DNA of 64,000 bases from Microbacterium sp. SLBN-154 (GTDB lineage Bacteria > Actinomycetota > Actinomycetes > Actinomycetales > Microbacteriaceae), in assembly GCF_006715565.1 (NCBI RefSeq), contig NZ_VFNL01000001.1:1302001-1366000 (forward strand), in the 5' to 3' direction. The first letter of the stretch is position 1; each line of letters starts with the position of its first letter. The notes below the pieces were generated by a model. It ran no database searches. It saw only the letters and a list, made by a program, of their open reading frames with translations, and was not told the origin of the DNA. Positions 53,861-62,474 of the stretch are shown here, piece by piece. A program made the translations under genes and the position numbers.

Positions 53861-54922
53861 ATGGACCTTCCCGTCATGCCCCCGGTCGCGCCGATGCTCG
53901 CCAAGTCGGTCTCGGCGATCCCCGACCTCGGGCATGTCGAGCCCAAATGGGACGGGTTCCGTACGATCGTGTTCCGCGATGGCGATGAGGTCGAACTCGG
54001 AAGCCGCAACGAACGGCCGATGACGCGGTACTTCCCCGAGCTCGTCGATGCCCTTCGCGCCCAGCTTCCCGAACGGTGCGTCATCGACGGCGAGATCGTC
54101 GTCGCCACCGACGGCGGCCTGGATTTCGAGGCCCTGCAGCAGCGCATCCACCCCGCGGCGAGCCGGGTGAACCTGCTCGCCGCCCAGACACCCGTGTCGT
54201 TCATCGCCTTCGACCTGCTCGCGCTCGGTGACGACGACCTCACCGGCCGGGCGTTCTCCGAGCGTCGTGCGCTTCTGGTCGAGGCGCTCTCGGGCGTCGA
54301 GCCGCCGATCTACGTCACGCCCGCGACCGGCGACCCCGCCATCGCGCAGGAGTGGTTCGAGACCTTCGAGGGCGCGGGCTTGGACGGGGTGATCGCCAAA
54401 CCCCTCGACGGCACATATCAGCCCAACAAGCGCACGATGTTCAAGATCAAGCACGAGCGCACCGCCGACTGCGTGGTCGCGGGATTCCGCTGGCACAAGA
54501 CGGGGCCGATCGTCGGCTCGCTCCTCCTCGGCCTCTACGGCGACGACGGCACCCTGCACCACGTCGGAGTGACGGCATCCTTCCCGATGGCTCGGCGCAA
54601 GACCCTGCTCGACGATCTCGCTCCTTACCGCGACGTCGATCTCTCCGCCCACCCCTGGGGCGGCTGGGCCGAGCACGCCGCCGACGGCACCCAGCTCGCG
54701 GGCGCGGGCAGCCGGTGGAACGCCGGCAAAGACCTCTCCTTCGTGCCGCTGCGCCCCGAGCTGGTCGTCGAGGTCGCGTACGACCACATGGAGGGCGAGC
54801 GTTTCCGCCACATCCCGTCGTTCCGGCGCTGGCGCCCCGACCGCGACCCGCGCTCGTGCACCTTCGCGCAGCTGGAGGTGCCGGCGAGCTTCACCCTCTC
54901 CGACATCCTGCCGGGGCTTTGA
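53861..54922 (+). CDS. ligC: ATP-dependent DNA ligase, LigC type
   Basis: A 353-residue ligase with nucleotidyltransferase and OB-fold domains. The adenylated lysine is in VEPKWDGFRT near residue 27; motif III is in IDGEIVVAT, motif IIIa in FIAFDLLALGDDDL, motif IV in AGLDGVIAKPLDG and motif V in FKIKHERTADCVV. The OB-fold runs from about residue 225 to the end. In mycobacteria LigC acts as a back-up ligase for end joining and excision repair and is adjacent to the polymerase PolD1. Here the polymerase is at 44105, separated by the cassette. No Ku gene is in the window. Confidence 0.9.
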   Translation: MDLPVMPPVAPMLAKSVSAIPDLGHVEPKWDGFRTIVFRDGDEVELGSRNERPMTRYFPELVDALRAQLPERCVIDGEIVVATDGGLDFEALQQRIHPAASRVNLLAAQTPVSFIAFDLLALGDDDLTGRAFSERRALLVEALSGVEPPIYVTPATGDPAIAQEWFETFEGAGLDGVIAKPLDGTYQPNKRTMFKIKHERTADCVVAGFRWHKTGPIVGSLLLGLYGDDGTLHHVGVTASFPMARRKTLLDDLAPYRDVDLSAHPWGGWAEHAADGTQLAGAGSRWNAGKDLSFVPLRPELVVEVAYDHMEGERFRHIPSFRRWRPDRDPRSCTFAQLEVPASFTLSDILPGL

Positions 54923-54965
54923 GCCCAGAGGGCGCCTGACCTGCTCGCGCGCTGCCGAGTCCGCG

Positions 54966-56153
54966 CTACACCGCCGGTTCGACCGCCTTCTTCTGCGCCC
55001 AGCGGGCGGGCTCGTTCGGCCCGTTCCACACCTTGATCGCGCCCCAGACGACCGCGGTGATCGGCACGGCGAGCACCGCACCGAGGATCCCGCCGAGCAC
55101 GGTGCCGATCGTCAGGGCGATCAGGATGACGAAGGCATGGAGCTTCAGCGTCCGCCCCATGAGGACCGGCTGCAGGAAGTTGCCCTCGAGCTGGTTGACG
55201 AGCACCACCACCCCCACCACGAAGAGGGCGTTGACCCAGTCGTTCGCGACGAGGGCGACGAGGGCTGCGAGGATGCCGGCGACGGTCGCCCCGACGATCG
55301 GGATGAACGCCAGGAGGAACACCAGCACCGCCAGCGGCAGCGCGAGCGGCACCTGCAGGATGACCAGGCCGATGCCGATGCCGACGGCATCGACGAACGC
55401 GACCGCGGCGGTGCCGCGCACGTACGACCCCAGCGTCACGACGGTCTTGTCGCCGATGCGGCGGGCCCGCGCCTCGTTCTCGCCGCGGAAGGGGCGGAGG
55501 AGGAATTCCCAGAGCCACGGACCGTCCTTCAGGAAGAAGAACAGCACCACGATCATCAGGATCAGCCCCGTGACGAAGTTCGCCAGCACGCCGACTCCCG
55601 CGAGAGCGCCGCTGCCGAACTGCGCGCTGGTGACGAAGTCGATCACCTGGTCGCTCCACTCCTGGATCTGGTTGTCCGTAGGGGCGAAGGGCAAGGTGTT
55701 GATCCAGGCGACCAGCTGCTGGAACCCCGCCTCGGCCTGTGAGTAGAGGTCGTCCCACTGGTTGCGCACCGCCCAGACGATGAGCCATCCGGCGAGCCCC
55801 AGCACGATCACGACGGCGAGCATGGTGATGAGCGTCGCGACGACCGAGGGCACGCCTCGGCGGCGAAGCCACGACATCAGCGGCGCGAAGGCGCAGGCGA
55901 AGATGAGGGCGATGATGACGGGGATCCAGACGACCGTCACCTGCTGCAGTCCGATGACGGCGAGTGCGGCGATCCCGATGACGATCGCGATCTGCAGCGA
56001 ACGGGTTGCGACCTTGCCGAGCCCGTCGGCCCAGAGGCCGAGGGCGACGGGTGCTTTGGCGGCCTTGGCCGCGGCCGACCCGGCGTCCGCGGCGGAGCCG
56101 AGCGCCCCGGTATCGAAAGCGTGGCGGCGCGGGGCGCGACGGAAGAGTCCCAT
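54966..56153 (-). CDS. AI-2E family transporter (TqsA/PerM-like)
   Basis: A 395-residue membrane protein with eight or so helices. An N-terminal alanine-rich tail of about 45 residues is followed by the paired helices IAIVIGIAALAVIGLQQVTV and WIPVIIALIFACAFAPLMSWL, a soluble loop (QAEAGFQQLVAWINTLPFA), then the conserved late region LVFLLAFIPIVGATVAGILAAL and NQLEGNFLQPVLMGRTLKLH. The family exports autoinducer-2 or Na+/Li+ for proton; specificity cannot be told. Singleton, convergent with the ligase gene. Confidence 0.88.
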   Translation of the reverse strand: MGLFRRAPRRHAFDTGALGSAADAGSAAAKAAKAPVALGLWADGLGKVATRSLQIAIVIGIAALAVIGLQQVTVVWIPVIIALIFACAFAPLMSWLRRRGVPSVVATLITMLAVVIVLGLAGWLIVWAVRNQWDDLYSQAEAGFQQLVAWINTLPFAPTDNQIQEWSDQVIDFVTSAQFGSGALAGVGVLANFVTGLILMIVVLFFFLKDGPWLWEFLLRPFRGENEARARRIGDKTVVTLGSYVRGTAAVAFVDAVGIGIGLVILQVPLALPLAVLVFLLAFIPIVGATVAGILAALVALVANDWVNALFVVGVVVLVNQLEGNFLQPVLMGRTLKLHAFVILIALTIGTVLGGILGAVLAVPITAVVWGAIKVWNGPNEPARWAQKKAVEPAV

Positions 56154-56330
56154 GGCTGAACCATACGACTCCCGTCGCCGTGCGCCGGGGTGGTTGCGCG
56201 GCAGGTCGCGCGGGCCTAGGGGTCTGCGATCCGGGCGCGCCCCGCGCCGGCGCCACGGCCCGGCACCATCCGGAGCGGATGCACCCCTGAGCCTTGAGAC
56301 CCAGTGTCACCGCATGCGAGACTGGATGTC

Positions 56331-57614
56331 ATGACGTCTTCGCCGACCCCCACCGAGAACGACAGCGCAGATCTCGCCGGCGCCCCGCGCAGCGCCCTCC
56401 CGGGTGACCGCGCCGGTGCGTACCGGGTGACCGATCCGCTCGACACCGACTACTACGGCGTCTTCGCCGACATCGGCGGTGCCGAGCGCGACGCGTGGTC
56501 GCGTGCCCGCGTGCTGATCTCGGAATACGGCGATCGGTCGGCAGCGCAGTGGGATGCCGGCGAATACGACATCTCGATCGTTCGCCGTATGGGCGAACTC
56601 GACCTCTTCGTCGACGGGATCGAGCACGAGGGCCTGACCGCCCTGTCGCCCCTGGCCGCGGGGCTGGTCAACATGGAGATCTCGCGCGGCGACGGATCGC
56701 TCGGCACCGTGCTTGCGGTGCAGGGCGGCCTGGCGCTGCGCACCCTGGCCCTGTTCGGCAGCGACGCGCAGAAGGCGCAGTACCTGCAGCCGATCGCCCG
56801 CGGTGAGGTGCTCGGCTCGTTCGCGCTGACCGAGCCCGACCACGGTTCCGACTCGGTCTCGCTCGAGACCCGCGCGACGCGCGCCGGTGACGGCGGCTGG
56901 ATCATCGACGGTGCCAAGAAATGGATCGGCAACGGCGCCTCGGGAGGGGTCACCTTCGTCTGGGCCCGCGTCGAATCGCCGGGCGCCGACGACCACGGCA
57001 AGGTGCGATGCTTCCTCGTGCCGCAGGAGACCGAGGGCTACCACGGCGAGCCCATCACCGGGAAGGCGTCGCTGCGCGGCATCCATCAGGCGCACATCAC
57101 CCTCCGCGGCGTCCGGCTTCCCGCCGACGCGGTGCTGCCGGGCAGCCGCAGCTTCAAGGACGCCTCGACGGTGCTCTACGCCACACGGTCGGGGGTCGCC
57201 TGGTCGGCGCTCGGCCACGCCACCGCCTGCTACGAGGCGGCACTGCAGTACTCCCAGCAGCGCGAGCAGTTCGGCAAGCGCCTCGCGGGATTCCAGATGG
57301 TGCAGGAGCGTCTCGCCCAGATGCTCTCGGAGCTCACCGCGATGCAGCTGTACTGCCGTCATCTCGCCGATCTGGAGGCATCCGGAGGTCTGCGACCGAC
57401 GCAGGCGTCGCTGGCGAAGTATCACAACACCCGCACCGCCCGCCGCATCGCCGCCACCGCGCGCGACCTCCTCGGCGGCAACGGGATCCTTCTGGAGTAC
57501 GGCGTGATGCAGCACATGGCCGACATCGAGGCCATCCACACCTACGAGGGCACCGAGTCGATCCAGGCGCTTCTGCTCGGCCGCGACATCACGGGTGTGA
57601 GCGCGTTCGCCTGA
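56331..57614 (+). CDS. Acyl-CoA dehydrogenase (glutaryl-CoA-dehydrogenase-like)
   Basis: A 427-residue FAD enzyme. Characteristic parts: FALTEPDHGSDSVSLETRA near residue 162 (FAD binding), GAKKWIGNGASGGVTFVWAR near 196, and the C-terminal HTYEGTESIQALLLGRDI with the catalytic glutamate near 405. Its arrangement is closest to the glutaryl-CoA/GcdH-like subgroup, though the decarboxylation-specific residues cannot be confirmed here. It oxidises an acyl-CoA, passing electrons to ETF. GAGACT lies seven bases before the ATG. Convergent with a TetR gene four bases away, its likely local regulator. Confidence 0.9.
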   Translation: MTSSPTPTENDSADLAGAPRSALPGDRAGAYRVTDPLDTDYYGVFADIGGAERDAWSRARVLISEYGDRSAAQWDAGEYDISIVRRMGELDLFVDGIEHEGLTALSPLAAGLVNMEISRGDGSLGTVLAVQGGLALRTLALFGSDAQKAQYLQPIARGEVLGSFALTEPDHGSDSVSLETRATRAGDGGWIIDGAKKWIGNGASGGVTFVWARVESPGADDHGKVRCFLVPQETEGYHGEPITGKASLRGIHQAHITLRGVRLPADAVLPGSRSFKDASTVLYATRSGVAWSALGHATACYEAALQYSQQREQFGKRLAGFQMVQERLAQMLSELTAMQLYCRHLADLEASGGLRPTQASLAKYHNTRTARRIAATARDLLGGNGILLEYGVMQHMADIEAIHTYEGTESIQALLLGRDITGVSAFA

Positions 57615-57617
57615 GCG

Positions 57618-58292
57618 CTACTCCGAGAGTGCCTCGCGCAGGCGCCGCGCCACCTCAGCGCTCGGCGTCCGGCGCGGGAACACCGCGACGACGAGATCGT
57701 CGGGCGCCGGAGACGACTCCTCGGGGAGCACGCCGAACCGCCGGCGCGCGTCATCCAGGGCGCGCTTGAGCACCGACACCGGCACGCGTCTCGGGCCGCG
57801 GATCAGCCGCCTGAGCACGTGGTTGTGCACCGCGGTGACGAGCGCCGAGAAACCCACCGCGTCGAGCGGGTCGAGGCCCGGCAGGGCGTGGCGGAGGTAC
57901 TCGTCGAAGAGGCGCTCGTAGCGGAAGACCGTGACGATCTCGCGGTCGCGCAGCGCCGGGATCTGCCGCACCACGGCATAGCGTCGCCGGGCGAGGTCGG
58001 GATCGGCGGCGAAGTGCTGATACACCTGCACGGATGCGTCGCACACGGCCGCCCACGGATCGTCGTGCGGCTGCGCGAGGAAGGCCCGGAGTTCTTCGAG
58101 CAGGCCCTCGTGGTCGGCGAAGACCACGTCTTCCTTGCCGCCGTACTGGCGGAAGAACGTCGAGCGCGACATCCCCGCCGCGCGCGCGATCTGATCGACC
58201 GAGGTCTGCTCGAACCCCTGCGTGTGGAACAGCTCGACCGCGGCCGCCACGACACCGGTGCGGCCGACGAACGCAGGATCGGCGTCGCTCAC
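57618..58292 (-). CDS. TetR family transcriptional regulator
   Basis: A 224-residue regulator with HTH FEQTSVDQIARAAGMSRSTFFRQYGGKEDVVF (residues 26-57) and a helical C-terminal domain (YERLFDEYLRHALPGLDPLD). It is convergent with the acyl-CoA dehydrogenase, only three bases apart; functional linkage is plausible because TetR proteins often sense acyl-CoA or acids. No palindromic operator was noticed in its short upstream region (58293-58396). Confidence 0.9.
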   Translation of the reverse strand: MSDADPAFVGRTGVVAAAVELFHTQGFEQTSVDQIARAAGMSRSTFFRQYGGKEDVVFADHEGLLEELRAFLAQPHDDPWAAVCDASVQVYQHFAADPDLARRRYAVVRQIPALRDREIVTVFRYERLFDEYLRHALPGLDPLDAVGFSALVTAVHNHVLRRLIRGPRRVPVSVLKRALDDARRRFGVLPEESSPAPDDLVVAVFPRRTPSAEVARRLREALSE

Positions 58293-58360
58293 GGTCCGAG
58301 CTTAGCGGCGGGGTCGTCGGGGAACACGGCGGGTGTGGTGTGCGCCCGTTTGTCAAGGCC

Positions 58361-59134
58361 ATGGTCCGGTTCGGTTCATGGTCCTTCACTGTGTTCATGT
58401 CCCTTTTCGCCGCCGCCGTGAACACCACAGGCCACGCGCTTCCGCGAGGTGAGCGTTACGACGTCGTGGTGGTCGGGGCCTCGCTCACGGGTCTCGTCGC
58501 GACCCTGATGCTCACGCAGTCGGGCCGTCGGGTGGCGCTCGTCGAAGCGGGGGTGATCAGCCCGGCTCGTCCCGGCGGGAGCCGCGATGCGAACGAGGAG
58601 ACCGCGCTGGCCGCGGCGCTCGTCGCCGCCGGTGCCGCCCTGCACACCCGCACGCTCGTTCACGCCGTGACCTCGGCGAGTCCGTGCCGGCTCGACACCG
58701 AGCACGGTCCGCTCTTCGCCGACCAGGTGGTCCTGGCCACCGGCGCGCGCGACGCCGAGTCCGTCTACCGTCCCGGCCCGACCCCGTCGCGCTGGCGCGC
58801 GGCGTCGTACCTGCTGCCGGCGCCGACAGCACCGATGCCGGGGGCGGATGACACGCCACGGCGCTCGACCGATGCCATCGGACCCGCGCCGACGGTGGGC
58901 AAGCTCCCGCGTTCGCTCGGTCGCATCCGATTCGTCACCTCCTGCCACGGGCGGGGCCGGACGCGCGCGGCCCCCGCGGCGCTCGAGGTGGTCGCCGACA
59001 TCCTGCAGCTCGCCCGTGTCGAGCGCCCCGGGTGGAAGGTGACACTTCAGAAGTCGCAGACGGCGCAGCCTGCGCCGGTCGTCAGAACCGCCCGGAAACC
59101 CGACGCCCCGCCCGCGACCTCATCGGTCGCGTAG
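58361..59134 (+). CDS. Short FAD/NAD(P)-binding (Rossmann) protein, truncated-looking
   Basis: A 257-residue protein whose middle contains a classic dinucleotide-binding fold (YDVVVVGASLTGLVATLMLTQSGRRVALVEAG) and a later LFADQVVLATGAR strand that also appears in FAD-dependent oxidoreductases. Such enzymes are usually 380-500 residues, so this is about half size; the C-terminal 120 residues are rich in Pro, Arg and Ala and lack the usual substrate domain. Start ATG 58361 or 58397 (the latter begins MSLFAAAVNTTGHALP). Probably decayed or a minimal flavin-binding protein. Confidence 0.55.
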   Translation: MVRFGSWSFTVFMSLFAAAVNTTGHALPRGERYDVVVVGASLTGLVATLMLTQSGRRVALVEAGVISPARPGGSRDANEETALAAALVAAGAALHTRTLVHAVTSASPCRLDTEHGPLFADQVVLATGARDAESVYRPGPTPSRWRAASYLLPAPTAPMPGADDTPRRSTDAIGPAPTVGKLPRSLGRIRFVTSCHGRGRTRAAPAALEVVADILQLARVERPGWKVTLQKSQTAQPAPVVRTARKPDAPPATSSVA

Positions 59135-59186
59135 CGGGGCAGCAGAGCTCTCGCGCGGCGGGGCGTCAGGGTCGGCGAGCCCCCAC

Positions 59187-59684
59187 TCAGCCGACGAACG
59201 TGATCACACCGGTGATGATGAGCGTGATGAGAGTCGTCCACAGTGCGATCGCGACGGCCTGCCAGAACAGCACCTTGCCCGGGGCGACGCCGGTGGACAC
59301 CAGCGCGGCGGCGGTGAACTGCGTCGGCACCAGCAGCGGGCCGAGGAGGCTCACGCCGGGGGTGCCGTAGCGCTCGTAGGCGCGCATGACCTTCTGGCGA
59401 CGCGGCGACAGCTCCGGTGCTTCGCGCCCCCCGCGCGTCGTCACCGCGGTGCGGACCCGGGCGCCGGCGAAGACGACCACGGCGACGCAGAGGAAGTTTC
59501 CGGCGAATCCGGCGATGCCGGCGACCACCGGATGTATGCCGCCGATGATGCCGATGGCCGAGGCGCCTTCGCCCTCGATGAAGGGCACGGCGCCGGCGAG
59601 GGCGACGATGAGCGGCCGGAGAAGCTCGGGCATCTGAGCGACGAGGTTCTGGAAGCCGAGAACGAGGTCGGCGATGGGGTTCAC
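59187..59684 (-). CDS. Small multidrug export-like membrane protein
   Basis: A 165-residue integral membrane protein with four helices in a 2+2 layout. The re-entrant-type signature is ALAGAVPFIEGEGASAIGIIGG near residue 30; a cytoplasmic basic loop (RREAP-like, RRQKVMRAYERYGTPG) separates the two halves, and LLGPLLVPTQFTAAALVSTGV follows. This matches the Sm_multidrug_ex (PF06695) family, whose function is little studied. Singleton, divergent from the two-component system. Confidence 0.75.
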   Translation of the reverse strand: MNPIADLVLGFQNLVAQMPELLRPLIVALAGAVPFIEGEGASAIGIIGGIHPVVAGIAGFAGNFLCVAVVVFAGARVRTAVTTRGGREAPELSPRRQKVMRAYERYGTPGVSLLGPLLVPTQFTAAALVSTGVAPGKVLFWQAVAIALWTTLITLIITGVITFVG

Positions 59685-59825
59685 GGTATCTCCCTGTGGA
59701 TCGGACGGGGCCGTCTATTGGACGGTGATTCCATCCCACGCGATCGACGCCCGCGGCGGCAGTGTCGGAGCGTCACCTGCCACCGGGAAGATGCCGCGGG
59801 CGAGGTGTGACAAAAGTCATGGTCG

Positions 59826-59831
59826 TACTGT
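59826..59831 (+). promoter_or_regulatory. Candidate -10 box, leaderless start of sensor kinase
   Basis: TACTGT is followed by six bases and the GTG at 59838. Confidence 0.5.
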
Positions 59832-59837
59832 GGCGGT

Positions 59838-61076
59838 GTGACCGACGCATCCCGTCCGACCGTCGCCGCCGCGCCGCAGCCGGCCGCGCGCGCCTTGGCG
59901 CGCGGGGTGACGGCGACCTGGTGGTACACCGCGGGGTCGGTGATGATCTTCCAGGCTGTGACGCTGTTCTTCTGGCTCCTGTCGGCGCTGGCCGACGGCG
60001 ATGCTCTGCAGGTCGCGATCTACCTTGCCGCGGCGGCGGTGTCGCTCGCCTCGAGCGTGCCGCTCCTAGCCCGGTACGGCCGCCGCCGGAGGATCGACGA
60101 CGCCGACGAGGAGGAGCGGTTCTCGGCCACGGTCTTCTGGTCGTTGCTTGCTTCGGCGGTCGCGGCTGTGGCGATCGGAGTGATCGCCGGATCGGTGCTG
60201 TCGGCTGCGGCGCTCATGGCTCTCGCGGTGATGCTGCTGCGCTGGCGCGGGGGTGTGCGCATCCGCTTGATCGCCGGGGTCGTCGTCGTGCTGATGGCCG
60301 TCTGGGTCCTCGAGAGCGCGCTCACCGAAGCGAGCCTCGGCGGCGAGGTCGTCTTCGTCTACAACCTGTTCTCGGTGCTGCTGCCGCCCACGGCCGTGGT
60401 GTGCCTGTGGTGGTGGGACATCGTCCTCGCCCTCGACGAGGCCCGCGCCGCGGAGGGGCGGCTCGCGGCCGCTCAGGAGCGGCTGCGGCTCGCGGGCGAT
60501 CTGCACGACCTGCAGGGACACCACCTGCAGGTGATCGCCCTTCAGCTCGAGCTGGCCGAGCGGATGCTGCCGCGCGACCCCGACGCGGCCGCCGAGCAGG
60601 TTAGGCTCGCGCGGGCGTCGGTCGATGAGGCCCGATCCGGCACCCGCGCACTCGCCGCGCGCTTCCGCGGCGTTCCGCTGCCCGACGAGCTCGCCAACGC
60701 GGCCGATCTGCTGCGGGCGGCGGGCCTCAGCGTCGAGCTCGACATCGACTCGCGTGCCGACGCCGCGCCCGCCGACATCCTGGGCCCGGTGGTGCGCGAG
60801 TCGACGACGAACATCCTCAAGCACGGCGGTGGCGCGTGGGCGCGGTTCCGTCTCGCCCTGGACGAGCGAGCCGACGGCCGGGTGTGGCGACTCGGCGTCA
60901 GCAACGACCTGTCCGCCACCGCCGCGCCCCCGCCCGCGGCGACCGCGGGATCGGGGCTTCCGGGCATCGCCGAGCGCGTCGGCTCGGTCGGGGGCGCGGC
61001 GCAGTGGGATGCCGCGCCCGAACGATTCACCCTCGAGGTCACCGTGCCTGCAGCATCCGTCGGAGGTCTGTCATGA
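59838..61076 (+). CDS. Two-component sensor histidine kinase (DesK-like, HisKA_3)
   Basis: A 412-residue sensor. Five or six membrane helices occupy residues 20-205 (for example MIFQAVTLFFWLLSALADG and LIAGVVVVLMAVWVLES). The dimerisation/phosphoacceptor helix has ERLRLAGDLHDLQGHHLQ, with histidine near residue 222, as in NarL-type kinases. The ATPase has the N box VVRESTTNILKHGGG and a final GSGLPGIAERVGSVGG. Membrane-embedded sensors of this shape in DesK detect lipid thickness. Start GTG 59838 is six bases after a -10 box. The stop overlaps the response regulator gene. Confidence 0.9.
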   Translation: MTDASRPTVAAAPQPAARALARGVTATWWYTAGSVMIFQAVTLFFWLLSALADGDALQVAIYLAAAAVSLASSVPLLARYGRRRRIDDADEEERFSATVFWSLLASAVAAVAIGVIAGSVLSAAALMALAVMLLRWRGGVRIRLIAGVVVVLMAVWVLESALTEASLGGEVVFVYNLFSVLLPPTAVVCLWWWDIVLALDEARAAEGRLAAAQERLRLAGDLHDLQGHHLQVIALQLELAERMLPRDPDAAAEQVRLARASVDEARSGTRALAARFRGVPLPDELANAADLLRAAGLSVELDIDSRADAAPADILGPVVRESTTNILKHGGGAWARFRLALDERADGRVWRLGVSNDLSATAAPPPAATAGSGLPGIAERVGSVGGAAQWDAAPERFTLEVTVPAASVGGLS

Positions 61077-61675
61077 TCCGCATCCTCATCGCCGATGACG
61101 AGGACATGATCCGCTCGGCGCTCGCGGCGCTCCTGCGGCTCGAAGACGATTTCGAGGTCGTCGCCGAGTGCCGCGACGGCGAGGAGGCCGTGGCCGAAGC
61201 GGTGCGGCTTCGCCCCACCGTGTGCCTGCTCGACCTCGAGATGCCGAGGCTCGACGGCGTCGACGCCGCCGCGCGCATCCGCCGGCAGGCGGGGTCGAAG
61301 TGCGTGGTGGTGACGCGGCACGCGCGACCGGGAGTGCTGCGCCGAGCGCTCAGCGCCGGGGTCGACGGTTTCCTGCCCAAGTCGCGCCCGGCGCAGGACG
61401 TCGCTGCGGTGATCCGCGACGTCGTCGCCGGGCGGCGCTACGTCGACCCCGAGATCGCGGCCGACGCGCTCACCGACGAACGGAGCCCGCTGACCGACCG
61501 CGAGCTCGATGTGCTGCGTGCAGGATCTCGCGGTGAGACGATCGCCGAGATCGCGGCGACCCTGCACCTCTCGCCCGGCACCGTGCGCAACCACGTCTCG
61601 GCCGTGCTGGGGAAGCTCGGCCTCGCGACGCGTCAGCAGGCGGCGATCCTCGCGCGCGAGCGCGGGTGGATCTGA
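61073..61675 (+). CDS. Response regulator, NarL/DesR type
   Basis: A 200-residue regulator with receiver domain (IRILIADDEDMIRSAL, acidic pair at 9-10; phosphorylated Asp in CLLDLEMPRLDG near 54; conserved Thr/Lys positions in VVVTRHARPG and GFLPKSRP) and a C-terminal LuxR HTH (TIAEIAATLHLSPGTVRNHVSAV). It shares ATGA with the kinase gene and is thus co-translated. DesR-like proteins induce desaturase genes. The desaturase in this window at 7621 is not adjacent, so that link is only a hypothesis. Confidence 0.92.
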   Translation: MIRILIADDEDMIRSALAALLRLEDDFEVVAECRDGEEAVAEAVRLRPTVCLLDLEMPRLDGVDAAARIRRQAGSKCVVVTRHARPGVLRRALSAGVDGFLPKSRPAQDVAAVIRDVVAGRRYVDPEIAADALTDERSPLTDRELDVLRAGSRGETIAEIAATLHLSPGTVRNHVSAVLGKLGLATRQQAAILARERGWI

Positions 61676-61687
61676 GGGCGGTCGTTC

Positions 61688-62188
61688 TCAGTAGCGCTGG
61701 AGCGGATCGTGGTCGGACATCGCGAAGCAGGCGCTGAAGCCCGAGATCATGAGCTGGGTGTTGTCTTCGAGAGCGGCGATCCCCAAAGTCAGGCCGTCCA
61801 CCCGAAACAGGTCGAGGGCGGCGCCACCGCCGCCGAGCGCGCTGGTCCGCTGCGTCCAGCCCGGTCTGTCCGCCCACTCGGCGGCGATGTCGTCGATCAG
61901 CGACGCGGTGTCGGTGTCGGGGGAGATGACGACGGCACTCGCTCCCGGCCAGGTGTAGGTCTTCCCGTCGTCGCAGGGAAGCAGCGAGGCGGTCTGGGGT
62001 GAGTCGAGGTCCTCGATCACGACGTCGTCGGGAATCGCTGCGCGCAGCTGCGACTGCGCATCCATGTAGTCGGCCTTGGCGTGCTCGAGGGTCAGCGGCC
62101 CATCAGCGGGGAACGGGGTGCACGCGGCGAGTGTCACGAGCAGGAGGCCGGCCGCCGTGGCGGCGATCCCTCGCCTCATCCTCACCAC
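61688..62188 (-). CDS. Lipoprotein of unknown function
   Basis: An exported protein of about 166 residues with signal peptide RRGIAATAAGLLLVTL and lipobox LAAC. The mature part has LEHAKADYMDAQSQLRAAIP, a pair of cysteines (LLPCDDGKTYTW and FSACFAM) and a predicted alpha/beta fold. No family recognised. Start may be GTG 62188 or ATG 62179, the latter with GGTGAGG just before. It ends 12 bases from the response regulator stop (convergent). Confidence 0.75.
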   Translation of the reverse strand: MVRMRRGIAATAAGLLLVTLAACTPFPADGPLTLEHAKADYMDAQSQLRAAIPDDVVIEDLDSPQTASLLPCDDGKTYTWPGASAVVISPDTDTASLIDDIAAEWADRPGWTQRTSALGGGGAALDLFRVDGLTLGIAALEDNTQLMISGFSACFAMSDHDPLQRY

Positions 62189-62412
62189 CCCCGTTGATGA
62201 CGATGGTGGGTCCGCGCGACGCCCCTCGTCATGCCGACAACGCTACGCCGAGTGCGGGGCGGTCGAGGGAAGGTGCCGCACCTGGGTGAAGACGAGAGCG
62301 GCGCCGCGACGGCGCGCGTATGCCCTCGGGAGGGATGGCGCAAGGGGCTCGGCGTCGAGACAACCGGGATGAGGCGGTCCGCCGCCGGTAGTAGGGTAGG
62401 GGACTGGTCGAT

Positions 62413-62428
62413 ATCTCGACATCGAGAT
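62413..62428. promoter_or_regulatory. 16-bp palindrome upstream of sucCD
   Basis: ATCTCGA-CA-TCGAGAT is a perfect dyad 47 bp before the sucC start, located between the likely -10 box TAGGGT (62392-62397) and the ribosome site. It resembles MarR-family operators of the MhqR type (ATCTCGA-TCGAGAT), although its regulator in this organism is unknown. Confidence 0.6.
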
Positions 62429-62474
62429 TTTCTTGACCCACACACCCCACCGTTCGCCCAGCGAAGGACTCTCT

